Below, one piece after another: positions 25,057-32,577 of a stretch of DNA of 33,634 nt. Every line of letters begins with the position of its first letter. Positions within the stretch are counted from its first letter, which is position 1. The stretch comes from an uncultured Chloroflexota bacterium. GTDB lineage: Bacteria; Chloroflexota; Dehalococcoidia; Lucifugimonadales; CAJXCD01. Below the pieces are notes generated by a model. That model was not told the DNA's origin, did not search any database, and saw nothing but the letters and a program-made list of their open reading frames with translations. The stretch is from assembly GCA_913051545.1 (NCBI GenBank), contig CAJXCD010000014.1, positions 1 through 33,634 of the forward strand, given 5' to 3'. Position numbers and translations under genes: made by a program.

Positions 25057-26499
25057 AATTGTTGCTCATATCGCTATAGGTCATGTAAGTGATTTTAAGG
25101 ATATACATTCTGGAATCCATCAGTGTCCACCGTGGGCCTTGAGTATAAAACGGAACTAATTTCTAAGTCCTTATTAATGTAATAACTGTAACTACCTGTT
25201 CCGTTCTTGCTGTTATCAGGAGATGCTGAATTAGGGATTTCTTTTAGATACTGTTTCTCTACCAGGAGATCGATATTTATGAACCAGTTTCGACTGTCAA
25301 CTACGTAATCAATATCCTTGTTACTCATAGAGCTAGTGTTCCAATGGTCCACAGAAGGTGATGGAGAGGCTTTGTGGTAGAAAAGCTTTTCATCATTGGT
25401 ATTTCTAACTCCATCTCCGTCTATGTCCTCCCATGTAGGGATTCCGCCTTGTAAACGACCGCCTCCAGGATGTGATTCCATACTTAGAGGGACGAGTTCA
25501 TTATTTCCTGCATCTTCTTCTTTCACTGCACTTCGAGATCCAATTCTAAGCGCAGCATAGGTGGCTTGGTTACCGTGTGGTATATCCCATCCGTCTGATC
25601 CAAACATCAAATCGAATTCTGCAGGAGGATATCCTGTGGCATACATAAGGGCTGCTTCTCTAATTAAAGTGCGGTCTAAGGCATACATCTCCTCAGGTGA
25701 TTTAGGAATCAGTCTTGGTGTAGCAATTACCAGTATCAGGATTACTACTATCCCTGACACCAATATCCCTATGTTTAAAGGAGTCAGATATTTTTTGAAT
25801 CTGCTCTCTTTTTTTAGTAATTCTTGCTGTGCTTGGTATTGTTCTTTTAGGCTTCCCATTCGATCACCCTCTGGTATCTTAATTTATGGAGGTTGTTTAT
25901 CCGCTCCTTGCACTGCCCGTGAGCTTTATTCGTGGATCGACCACTACTAAAAGTAAATCCGATATAAGTACACCAACAACTGCCAGGGTGGAATACAGAA
26001 AGATTATGGCACCGGTTAGATTCGCATCCTGTTTTTCCAAACCGTCAAGCAGTATTGGTCCGAGTGTAGGAAGACTAAGTACTATAGAAACTATTGCATC
26101 AGCGCTCAAAAGAGCAGGCAGCATGCCGCCGATGCCGCTAATGAATGGGTTTGCAGCAACCCTCACCGGATATTTGACTACTAACCTCCACGTGGGAAGT
26201 CCCTTGGCCCTGGCTGTAACTACGTACGGTTTGCTAAGTTCATCTAATAAATTATTGCGCATAACTCGTATCAAGCCAGCGGTACCTGCAGTGCCTATCA
26301 CGATTCCAGGAACTATCAGGTGTTGAAGTAGGTCGAGTAATTTCCCTATGCTCCACGGGGCAGTGATGTAATCTCCAGAAAATAATCCTCCTACTGAGTG
26401 GCCAAAGTATGCAAAAAGCACATACATTAAAACCAGACCTAGTAGGAAATCTGGGATGGCTAATCCAGTGAACCCCAGGAGAGTAAAAACATAGTCTCC
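24980..26499. repeat. Tandem duplication, copy 2 (1520 bp)
   Basis: Second copy of the segment at 22949-24468, in the same orientation, with 511 bases of other sequence between the copies. That spacer holds the N-terminal part of permease copy 1 and the junction. It contains the Gfo/Idh stub, the second 254-residue gene and the 3' part of the second permease gene. Confidence 0.85.
25095..25859 (-). CDS. Membrane-anchored protein with pseudopilin-like C-terminus, copy 2
   Basis: The protein is identical over all 254 residues to the one encoded at 23064-23828: one membrane anchor (about 28-47), an EF-hand-like DIDGDG loop (145-156) and a pilin-like C-terminus. It again lies 37 bases downstream of a DppB-type permease gene with the same AGGGTGA ribosome site. 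Complete identity without silent changes means the duplication is very recent, was homogenised by gene conversion, or was introduced in assembly. Confidence 0.75.
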   Translation of the reverse strand: MGSLKEQYQAQQELLKKESRFKKYLTPLNIGILVSGIVVILILVIATPRLIPKSPEEMYALDRTLIREAALMYATGYPPAEFDLMFGSDGWDIPHGNQATYAALRIGSRSAVKEEDAGNNELVPLSMESHPGGGRLQGGIPTWEDIDGDGVRNTNDEKLFYHKASPSPSVDHWNTSSMSNKDIDYVVDSRNWFINIDLLVEKQYLKEIPNSASPDNSKNGTGSYSYYINKDLEISSVLYSRPTVDTDGFQNVYP

Positions 26500-26937
26500 G
26501 ATCGAATTTTGTCGTAAAGCTGAGTAGATCCCAATAGGTATCGCAAATATCCAAGTAATTATTATCGTAAATATAGATAGGTATATCGTAAATGGCAGTC
26601 GTGAGGCGATCAGATCTCCAACCGGACTCCCGGCCAATTTTAGGCCGGCAGAGGTATATGAGACACCAAAATCCCCTCGGAATATAATATCCGAGAACCA
26701 ATCCCACCACTGGACAATAATTGGCCTATTTAGTCCCCAGGATTCTCTTAGTAGAGCGATCTGTTCTGCTGTCCGGCCTATCGGAGCTTCTCCTGCTGTA
26801 TGACCAGTTATCGTTATATTCAGGAATGCATCAAGAGTGTCGCCTGGAGGTAGCTGAACTACCATATACGACATGAATGATATTACTAGTATCGTAAATA
26901 CTGCTAGAAGGGTCCTTTTAACCAAATAAGTGGTCAT
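25897..26937 (-). CDS. DppB/OppB-type ABC transporter permease, copy 2
   Basis: This 346-residue permease has the same membrane layout and EAA-like loop as copy 1. Its first 143 residues differ at about 31 positions (for example SYTSAGLKLAGSPVGDLIAS against AYTSAGHRAGGGPVVDLITS), while the remaining 203 residues are identical. The N-terminal part covers the first membrane segment and the outer region before segment 2, so the two transporters could differ in the receptor-contact side. It is the first gene of the minus-strand group and is divergent from the small membrane protein gene at 27146. Only a weak SD-like GTGGG precedes ATG 26937. No DppC, DppD/F or binding protein is nearby. Confidence 0.85.
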   Translation of the reverse strand: MTTYLVKRTLLAVFTILVISFMSYMVVQLPPGDTLDAFLNITITGHTAGEAPIGRTAEQIALLRESWGLNRPIIVQWWDWFSDIIFRGDFGVSYTSAGLKLAGSPVGDLIASRLPFTIYLSIFTIIITWIFAIPIGIYSALRQNSIGDYVFTLLGFTGLAIPDFLLGLVLMYVLFAYFGHSVGGLFSGDYITAPWSIGKLLDLLQHLIVPGIVIGTAGTAGLIRVMRNNLLDELSKPYVVTARAKGLPTWRLVVKYPVRVAANPFISGIGGMLPALLSADAIVSIVLSLPTLGPILLDGLEKQDANLTGAIIFLYSTLAVVGVLISDLLLVVVDPRIKLTGSARSG

Positions 26938-26951
26938 GTGCCCACGCTATC

Positions 26952-27131
26952 AATCATTTTTAAAAAATGCAAATTGAGAGGTAGTGGCATGGAAAATTGT
27001 TCAAGTAGATTCGGCTAGGTTAATTGTGCCAGAATACTTGTACTCAGTTAGCATTAATATCATCATTTCTCCTGCAGTGTAATCTGGGGTATCCTGTAAC
27101 CCTCAGCGAAATATTAAAAATGATTTTTAAT
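26952..27131. promoter_or_regulatory. Divergent promoter region with a mirrored AT-rich 12-mer
   Basis: AATCATTTTTAA occurs at 26952-26963, 15 bases before the permease start, and in reverse complement at 27114-27125, 21 bases before the membrane protein start at 27146. The second copy sits in a perfect dyad, ATTAAAAA-TGA-TTTTTAAT (27113-27131). A shared regulator of both divergent genes is possible, but AT-rich words of this size can recur by chance. Confidence 0.3.
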
Positions 27132-27145
27132 CTAAGGGAAGATAT

Positions 27146-27688
27146 ATGACCTTTGAAGAAGTGATTATAGTTTTGGTACGTTCACTCGGATCCCTTCTAG
27201 TCCTAAAATGGGCTTTCGTTGGAGCGATAATTGCCATACTAGTTGATTTTTCCGACCTATTTATGATGAATCTCCTAGATTTTGGAGGCGTTCAAAATTA
27301 CCAGTCTTTAGATAAATTCACAGATCTGGTTTATATGGCCACTTTTTTAGTAGTCGCACTTAGGTGGTCAGGGGTAGTTCGCAACATCGCTATTGCACTT
27401 TTTGTGTACAGAGTGGTAGGGGTTATAGTATTTGAGATTGTTTCCTGGCGCGGATTATTGCTTTTTTTCCCAAACGTGTTTGAATTCTGGTTTCTATTTG
27501 TTGCAGGTCTAAATAGGTTTAAACCCAGATATGAGATTACATACCGCCGAGCTGTTATTTGGCTTGTTCCCCTGTTGATTCTAAAAGAATTTCAAGAATA
27601 CGTGTTGCACTGGGGAAAATGGTTGGATAAATATAGGGCCGTAGACGTAGCAGCAGATTGGTGGAATTTTGTTGTAGGGGTGTTATGA
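27146..27688 (+). CDS. Small integral membrane protein of unknown function
   Basis: The 180-residue protein is strongly hydrophobic, with about five membrane segments (roughly 5-35, 58-73, 78-100, 104-121 and 135-148). It ends in an amphipathic, aromatic-rich tail (LKEFQEYVLHWGKWLDKY, then DWWNFVVGVL). I recognise no family. The SD AAGGGA at 27134-27139 with 6 bases to ATG 27146 and the coherent hydrophobic pattern support a real gene. It is divergent from the permease copy 2 gene and ends 7 bases from the convergent PhyH gene. Confidence 0.75.
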   Translation: MTFEEVIIVLVRSLGSLLVLKWAFVGAIIAILVDFSDLFMMNLLDFGGVQNYQSLDKFTDLVYMATFLVVALRWSGVVRNIAIALFVYRVVGVIVFEIVSWRGLLLFFPNVFEFWFLFVAGLNRFKPRYEITYRRAVIWLVPLLILKEFQEYVLHWGKWLDKYRAVDVAADWWNFVVGVL

Positions 27689-27695
27689 ATTGTAG

Positions 27696-28526
27696 TTATG
27701 ATTGAATGTCTTTGGGTACTCCATATGATCTGGCATTCCCTGGCCATCCAAGACCACCAATGATACCGAATTTATCGATTTCACCTCTTAACCAGAAGTA
27801 CAGCTCAGCTGTGTCATACATGTCTTTCCACATAGGTCTATAGGTTGGTTTAGGTGACTCGAAACTTGCTGTAGACACGTCAAAATCTGGATTGACTATC
27901 CAGTCACGAGTTGGTTCAGTCCGCCGCCAGTAATTGTATTTTAAATTATTTCGCAGACTTGAGACACTCGATTCTGATCTTCTATGCCACAATCCGTAAT
28001 AGGTTATGAATATAGAACCCGCAGGAGCTGAAGCATAATACGATCCCCTAACTCTACCCATCTGTTTCATTGCATCCCTGTGAGAAGAAAGAAAGTGTGA
28101 ACCCGGGAGTAACTCAGTTGGGCCCATTTCTTTAGTGCATTCTTGAGGGAGATAGAAAACTTGCAGATAGTTTACCTCTCTAGCGTACTTGGTACCAGCG
28201 TCAGTATGCCATTCTTGGGAAGGGGAGGGTGTAATTATTCGGTGGTTAGCCATACTGATAGGAAGGCCGAAATTCTTTCCAAGCAGTGACCTTATTATCC
28301 CTGTGGCCTGTGGGTTTTTTATCACCCCATCAACAAACCAATCTTCACTGAGTAGCTCACGGGGTTCAGGTCCATCGTGTTCTTCGACGAATTCAATCGT
28401 TCTGAGATTTACTTCTTCACTTACGACGCCTTCTAGTTTCAAAATCCCTGATTTGCAAAAATCGATTACCCCCTGATCATCCAGGGTAGGGTCGCAGTCA
28501 TATGTAAGTTCTGAGTCGTGATTCAT
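27696..28526 (-). CDS. PhyH-family Fe(II)/2-oxoglutarate dioxygenase
   Basis: The 276-residue protein carries a complete PhyH iron site: WHTD (His107, Asp109), distal His181 in GLWHRRSES and Arg192 for 2-oxoglutarate, with ELLPGSH between. It is expected to hydroxylate or oxidatively cleave a small organic molecule in the cytosol; the substrate is unknown. The start ATG 28526 has AGGTGA about 10 bases upstream. Only 20 bases separate it from the upstream PhyH gene on the same strand, so the two are probably one transcript, although their sequences are not close. Confidence 0.86.
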   Translation of the reverse strand: MNHDSELTYDCDPTLDDQGVIDFCKSGILKLEGVVSEEVNLRTIEFVEEHDGPEPRELLSEDWFVDGVIKNPQATGIIRSLLGKNFGLPISMANHRIITPSPSQEWHTDAGTKYAREVNYLQVFYLPQECTKEMGPTELLPGSHFLSSHRDAMKQMGRVRGSYYASAPAGSIFITYYGLWHRRSESSVSSLRNNLKYNYWRRTEPTRDWIVNPDFDVSTASFESPKPTYRPMWKDMYDTAELYFWLRGEIDKFGIIGGLGWPGNARSYGVPKDIQS

Positions 28527-28546
28527 ACTTATAATTTCACCTAGTT

Positions 28547-29773
28547 TTAATTATTATGAGTCCAACTTCGAACAACCGATTCTGAGTCAGATCCTTCAGG
28601 AAGCTTGTTGACTACATATTTCATATGGTCACCTTGATACCCGGGTTCCAAATCGTCGGTTTCAGACTGCAGTAATGAGTCTAGTTTTTTGAATCGTTGC
28701 CATAAAATGGATGATTCATCGTTAGAAAATCTGTCTGAGAATTCAGGTCCCCAATTCAGGGTTATAGGATGCAAACTTTTCGGACGATTACGGACTACTT
28801 TAGGATGTTCTAAAGCAAATTCAGGATCCTTCAGGATTTTTGTGTGAAGCGCTATTTTAGATAGGTAGATTGTGAGTGCTGTTTTGCCATGACGTCCAAC
28901 GTTAGGTTGCAGGTTTTCGAGGCCACGTCGGTATCCTTCAGCATCTTTATCTATAGCGGATCTCAAAACCGACTCAGTGACGTTTTGTTTATGTTCTGAT
29001 CGCCTGACGTCACATGTAAAAATATCTTGTGTGGATGGCATTAAGCTATCAATAAAATTTAGGTCACTATAGGATGAAAAAATGGCATGGCCTCCATGCA
29101 GCGTTCTTCTTTTCTTGGTTGTATAATTACTTCCCCAGTGAAGAAGAAAATTGCTATAGACTACCCCGTCACCAGCTTTTAACTTAACGGGAACACCTCC
29201 AGAAATTGGATTCTTGTCATCTTTTCGCAGCTCATTATTCTCAGTAATTGTATTTATTCGCTTGTGGCTTCCTGGTACGACCCAAAGTACATCGTCATCG
29301 TATAGGGCTACATTCCACTGGACATATTTCGGTCCATTTTCATTGAAGTCATTTGCCAAAGCTTCCATAGGAGCCATGTCGTGCACATGTACATCCCTGT
29401 GCCATCCAGTGCCCCCTGGGTGGTCAGAAACAGGGTTTACCATCATCCACATTTGCGTGATGTTTGGTTCCGGATTACATAGAAGTTGGCTGGCTATATC
29501 TAGCGTCCCTTCATCTGCCCAAAAATCTTCAATTATGGGAGCTGTTTCCCTGTCCATTATTTCGTGGTCTCGGAACGTTAAGCGTGGTTGATTTGCAGTC
29601 TCGTAAGCACCTCCAGGTGGTGCCCCCGGCTCGCGGTCGCGAGCCCAAATCACTTTTTGTCTTTCCAACGCAATTTCACAGCTGGTGCGCATGGTTTCCA
29701 GCTTTCTAGGATTAAACAAGCCTGGTATGATCAGGTACCCTTGTTCCATGAACTGGTCTTTGTTGAGCTTCAT
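28547..29773 (-). CDS. PhyH-family Fe(II)/2-oxoglutarate dioxygenase, long form
   Basis: Starting at ATG 29773 the protein has 408 residues (MKLNKDQFMEQGYLIIPGLF). AGGAG lies 5 bases upstream, and the extra 46 codons of open frame before it lack family character. The iron site is WHRD (His125, Asp127) with distal His212 in LLHWGSNYTTKKRR, plus Arg222/223, and VVPGSH. A C-terminal addition of about 150 residues beyond the usual PhyH end makes it long; I recognise no domain there. It is followed after 20 bases by the next PhyH gene and preceded at 127 bases by the D-2-hydroxyacid dehydrogenase-like gene on the same strand. Confidence 0.85.
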   Translation of the reverse strand: MKLNKDQFMEQGYLIIPGLFNPRKLETMRTSCEIALERQKVIWARDREPGAPPGGAYETANQPRLTFRDHEIMDRETAPIIEDFWADEGTLDIASQLLCNPEPNITQMWMMVNPVSDHPGGTGWHRDVHVHDMAPMEALANDFNENGPKYVQWNVALYDDDVLWVVPGSHKRINTITENNELRKDDKNPISGGVPVKLKAGDGVVYSNFLLHWGSNYTTKKRRTLHGGHAIFSSYSDLNFIDSLMPSTQDIFTCDVRRSEHKQNVTESVLRSAIDKDAEGYRRGLENLQPNVGRHGKTALTIYLSKIALHTKILKDPEFALEHPKVVRNRPKSLHPITLNWGPEFSDRFSNDESSILWQRFKKLDSLLQSETDDLEPGYQGDHMKYVVNKLPEGSDSESVVRSWTHNN

Positions 29774-29900
29774 GTGTACTCCTATACCGGCTATATCTGC
29801 ATGGCAAATTAAATGTGTACTGTGAGTCGATATGCCGGCATTATAGTGGAAACTATAAAAAATAATCCAACTTAATGAAATGGATGTAAATCCCAGACTA

Positions 29901-30884
29901 TCAGTACCCAATTTTTTTATTTACTATCCCTTCCATTGGCGTGCCTTTCTGGAATTCCCTTAGATTATCTAAGAACATCTTCGATGCGTCATTTGGTGTG
30001 ACGCGGCATGTCGTTACAATAACGTTGTCGCGTTTCCAGAAGTCCGAATTAATGGGTGGCATTTCTAAATCTGGATCATGCCCGGAAGGTTGTAAAGATA
30101 CCCCGGCAATCCAATTTTCTTCGATTGCTTGCTGTAGGTCTGGATAGTTGAATACTGTTAGCCTTCCACTGATATCTATCAGGTAGGAAGTTTTTTTCAT
30201 CTGAGAGAGTAAAGATTCATTTACTATTCCTTGAGTTTCCTTGGTGTTCGGCACTGCGATTACTATAAAATCTGACGTGGAAAGCAGTTCCGATATATCA
30301 TCTTTGTCAAACATTTTATCTACACCAATTGGAGTGTCAGTTCGTTTGTATCTGCTAGTTCCAAGAACTTTTAGACCTAGGTTACTAGCTCTCTCAGCCA
30401 AGGCCTGCCCCATGTTACCAGTGCCTATTATTCCGAGAGTTTGTCCCATTATATTTTCAGGAGGATATTGATCGCCAAGTCCACTGAAATAATTTTCATC
30501 TTTAGGTTCGATGTTTCTTTTAAGGTGAAACTGTTTCGAAAATAATAATATTGACGCGAGGGCAGACTCAGCTCCCGAAATATTATAAGTAGATTTTCCG
30601 CAGGTAAATATGACATTACTGTTTGCGAATTCTGGGAACAGATAACTTTCTACACCGCCTGTCCCTGTATGTACCCATTTCAGCCTTTGAGCTGAACTAA
30701 ATATTTCGGAATCCCATGGCCCTATCAATGCCACATCAGCATCCTTTATATGCTCAAGTATTTCCTCTCGTTTTTTACACTCGACAAAGTTTACTTTACT
30801 GAATTCTTTTCTGACTTCATTTGTAAAAACACCTATCCAATTCTTTGCACTGATCATTAATTTAATGGAAGGCACTTGATTCAT
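29901..30884 (-). CDS. D-2-hydroxyacid dehydrogenase family protein lacking the catalytic His
   Basis: The 327-residue protein has the family's inserted Rossmann domain with GIIGTGNMGQALA (GxGxxG at 154-159), VIAVPNTKETQGIV, and the substrate-binding Arg241 in DISGRL. Glu274 (LEMPP) aligns with the Glu of the EPLP motif by spacing to DNV. The usual TPH catalytic His position reads TTCR, with Cys293 (codon at 30006-30008). The enzyme may therefore be altered or inactive as a hydroxyacid dehydrogenase. Normal members reduce 2-oxo acids such as glyoxylate or hydroxypyruvate with NAD(P)H. GAGAG lies 7 bases before ATG 30884. It may be co-transcribed with the two PhyH genes downstream. Confidence 0.84.
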   Translation of the reverse strand: MNQVPSIKLMISAKNWIGVFTNEVRKEFSKVNFVECKKREEILEHIKDADVALIGPWDSEIFSSAQRLKWVHTGTGGVESYLFPEFANSNVIFTCGKSTYNISGAESALASILLFSKQFHLKRNIEPKDENYFSGLGDQYPPENIMGQTLGIIGTGNMGQALAERASNLGLKVLGTSRYKRTDTPIGVDKMFDKDDISELLSTSDFIVIAVPNTKETQGIVNESLLSQMKKTSYLIDISGRLTVFNYPDLQQAIEENWIAGVSLQPSGHDPDLEMPPINSDFWKRDNVIVTTCRVTPNDASKMFLDNLREFQKGTPMEGIVNKKIGY

Positions 30885-31294
30885 TTTATATACTCTCTTT
30901 CAAACTGATCTGTAGCCTTTTAATTATTAACCAACCATTCAGCCTGATTATTTCAGTATTTGCAGCGTCTATATTAGGTGCGGAGGTGAGTGAAATTCAA
31001 CTTCCAAACCTTATCATTTTTGATATCGAGTAAGTGCATCTATCATATTTTGTATGTAGGATCTGTAGAGATCACATTTTGAGAGAAAATACTTGCGTGA
31101 TTTTAGATAAAACAACATGAATTGAGATGTAGATGGGCATTTTATGGTATTAATTTCCGCATAAATCTGAATAAGTTTTTTTGCGGCATTCTGTTAGTAC
31201 AGAGTGTATACTGTTGCGGGTTTTTATATATACTTCTTAGTTTCCAAATACAGAACGTTTCTTAATGGATATAGAGTAATGATAGGAGTTTTAA
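30885..31294. other. 410-base divergent intergenic region
   Basis: This is the longest gene-free stretch in the window, between divergent starts of the hydroxyacid dehydrogenase-like gene and the PhyH gene at 31295. It must hold promoters for both. I see a strong SD-like GGAGGTGA at 30982-30989, but the only start codons beside it are GTGs too close to it (one would give a 30-residue peptide, 30990-31082). AGGAG at 31284-31288 serves the next gene. No clear RNA gene, repeat array or terminator is visible. Confidence 0.5.
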
Positions 31295-32089
31295 ATGAAC
31301 GAAGAAGAACGGTACTTATTTGACCTTAACGGATATTTAGTGGTTGAGGACGTTTTAACTTCAGAGGAGATTGATTCTTTGAACGAGGCGATAGATTCAT
31401 ACCCGGAAGGTGCCGTTCAGAAAGAGTCTCCTGGGAAAGAATCAGATGCTTTGAAAGGCAAAACAGTTAGGGAAGATCTTGACGAAATGTTGATGTGGCC
31501 TAAGCCTTGGTGTCAGCCATTTAGGGATCTAATCGAACACCCAAAAGTAGTACCGTACTTAACAGAACTACTGGGTGAAAAATATCTACTTGATCACCTT
31601 TACGGGATTATGATGTCAGCAGGTGCTGAAGGGCTACATTTACATGGTGGCGGATCAGAAATGTCAGACCTTGCTGTAACGCAATTTTTCTATCGATATC
31701 ATCAGGGTACAATGCGTAATGGACTGACTGTAGCCACGTTTATGTTAGCAGATGAAGGTCCTGGTGATGGTGGATTTATGTGTGTGCCTGGCAGCCATAA
31801 ATCCAATTTCCCTATGCCGGAAAAAATGGCTACATTAGATAGGGATTTAGGGATTACCAAAGAAGTGACAGGAAAAGCTGGGTCTGTCATATTATTCACA
31901 GAATCTTTGGCGCACGGCACATTGCCATGGCAGGGAACTCATCAGCGAAGAGCAGTTCTATACAAATATACGCCTGGGACAATGCATTTAGCGCAAAACT
32001 ACTTACATCAAGGTGTTGGGGATGTTTTGGATGAATTTACACCGGCGCAACGTGCCAGGATGAACCCTACCCCAAGTAGACCTTTGTGA
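31295..32089 (+). CDS. PhyH-family protein of the H-G-G subgroup
   Basis: The 264-residue protein opens as PhyH proteins do (RYLFDLNGYLVVEDVL) and has CVPGSHKSNFP, distal His207 in ESLAHGTLPW, and Arg218/219 for 2-oxoglutarate. In the place of HxD it reads LHLHGGGSE (His115, His117, Gly119), with no acidic residue at +2. Marine and Poribacteria-type PhyH proteins with such an LHGG segment are familiar to me, so this may be a conserved subgroup with its own metal site, not decay. ATG at 31295 follows AGGAG by 6 bases. Function unknown; oxygenase activity should not be assumed. Confidence 0.82.
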   Translation: MNEEERYLFDLNGYLVVEDVLTSEEIDSLNEAIDSYPEGAVQKESPGKESDALKGKTVREDLDEMLMWPKPWCQPFRDLIEHPKVVPYLTELLGEKYLLDHLYGIMMSAGAEGLHLHGGGSEMSDLAVTQFFYRYHQGTMRNGLTVATFMLADEGPGDGGFMCVPGSHKSNFPMPEKMATLDRDLGITKEVTGKAGSVILFTESLAHGTLPWQGTHQRRAVLYKYTPGTMHLAQNYLHQGVGDVLDEFTPAQRARMNPTPSRPL

Positions 32090-32138
32090 AGTGCTCTTAC
32101 CGTGATGACACTATCTTTAGGTAATTGGAGGCACTACA

Positions 32139-32540
32139 TTGACGGATATAACTTTGGATGAAGCAAAAAATATATGCAATGCAGCTATAGGTCATGCAGA
32201 GCGCATTGGAATAAAAATTGCTGTATCTGTAGTAGATTCAGCTACCAATTTGGTTTCCATGCAGAAAATGGATGGCACGATGATATTGTCTATAGATGGT
32301 AGTCGAGGTAAGGCGGTAGCGTCTGTGATTTTTGGTCAACCCAGTGGTGAACTTGAGGATAGATCAAAAAGACCTACTTTCAGGGCATTGGAAATACAGT
32401 GGGGTGGACGATTCATCATGAGTCAAGGTGCGCTACCTATTATACGAGATGGTGAGATTATCGGGGCATGTGGGGTAGGAGGGGGAACACCACAAGAGGA
32501 TGAAGAATGTGCTGCAAGTGGCTTGGCAATTTTGACTTAA
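32139..32540 (+). CDS. GlcG/HbpS family protein (haem-degrading/sensing-like)
   Basis: The 133-residue protein matches the GlcG/HbpS family: an N-terminal helix LDEAKNICNAAIGHAE, the core IAVSVVDSATNLVSMQKMDG, and the end LPIIRDGEIIGACGVGGGTPQEDEECAASGLAIL. Members bind haem or cobalamin-like cofactors, or accompany glycolate and diol utilisation genes; the exact role is usually unknown. The start is TTG at 32139 with GGAGG (32127-32131) 7 bases upstream. It lies 49 bases after the PhyH gene and 37 bases before the next gene on the same strand, so an operon is likely. Confidence 0.84.
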   Translation: MTDITLDEAKNICNAAIGHAERIGIKIAVSVVDSATNLVSMQKMDGTMILSIDGSRGKAVASVIFGQPSGELEDRSKRPTFRALEIQWGGRFIMSQGALPIIRDGEIIGACGVGGGTPQEDEECAASGLAILT

Positions 32541-32577
32541 AATACATCGTAATTATTGGTTATTAGGGGACATGTAA

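Noticed and set aside
22949-26499. Duplicated segment as an insertion sequence or integrated element
   Set aside because: There is no transposase or integrase, no terminal inverted repeats and no target-site duplication; the contents are ordinary metabolic and transport genes.
26252-26710. 152-codon frame overlapping permease copy 2 on the same strand
   Set aside because: It is a shifted frame within the permease gene. The DppB reading has family motifs; this one has none and is not preserved in copy 1.
29774-29911. 46-residue N-terminal extension of the long PhyH protein
   Set aside because: It has no ribosome site, overlaps the end of the upstream gene by 11 bases, and the ATG at 29773 has AGGAG at proper distance and begins with typical PhyH sequence.
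30990-31082. Possible 30-residue leader peptide after the SD-like GGAGGTGA
   Set aside because: The GTG start codons overlap or nearly touch the SD-like sequence, and the peptide has no recognisable pattern; likely chance.
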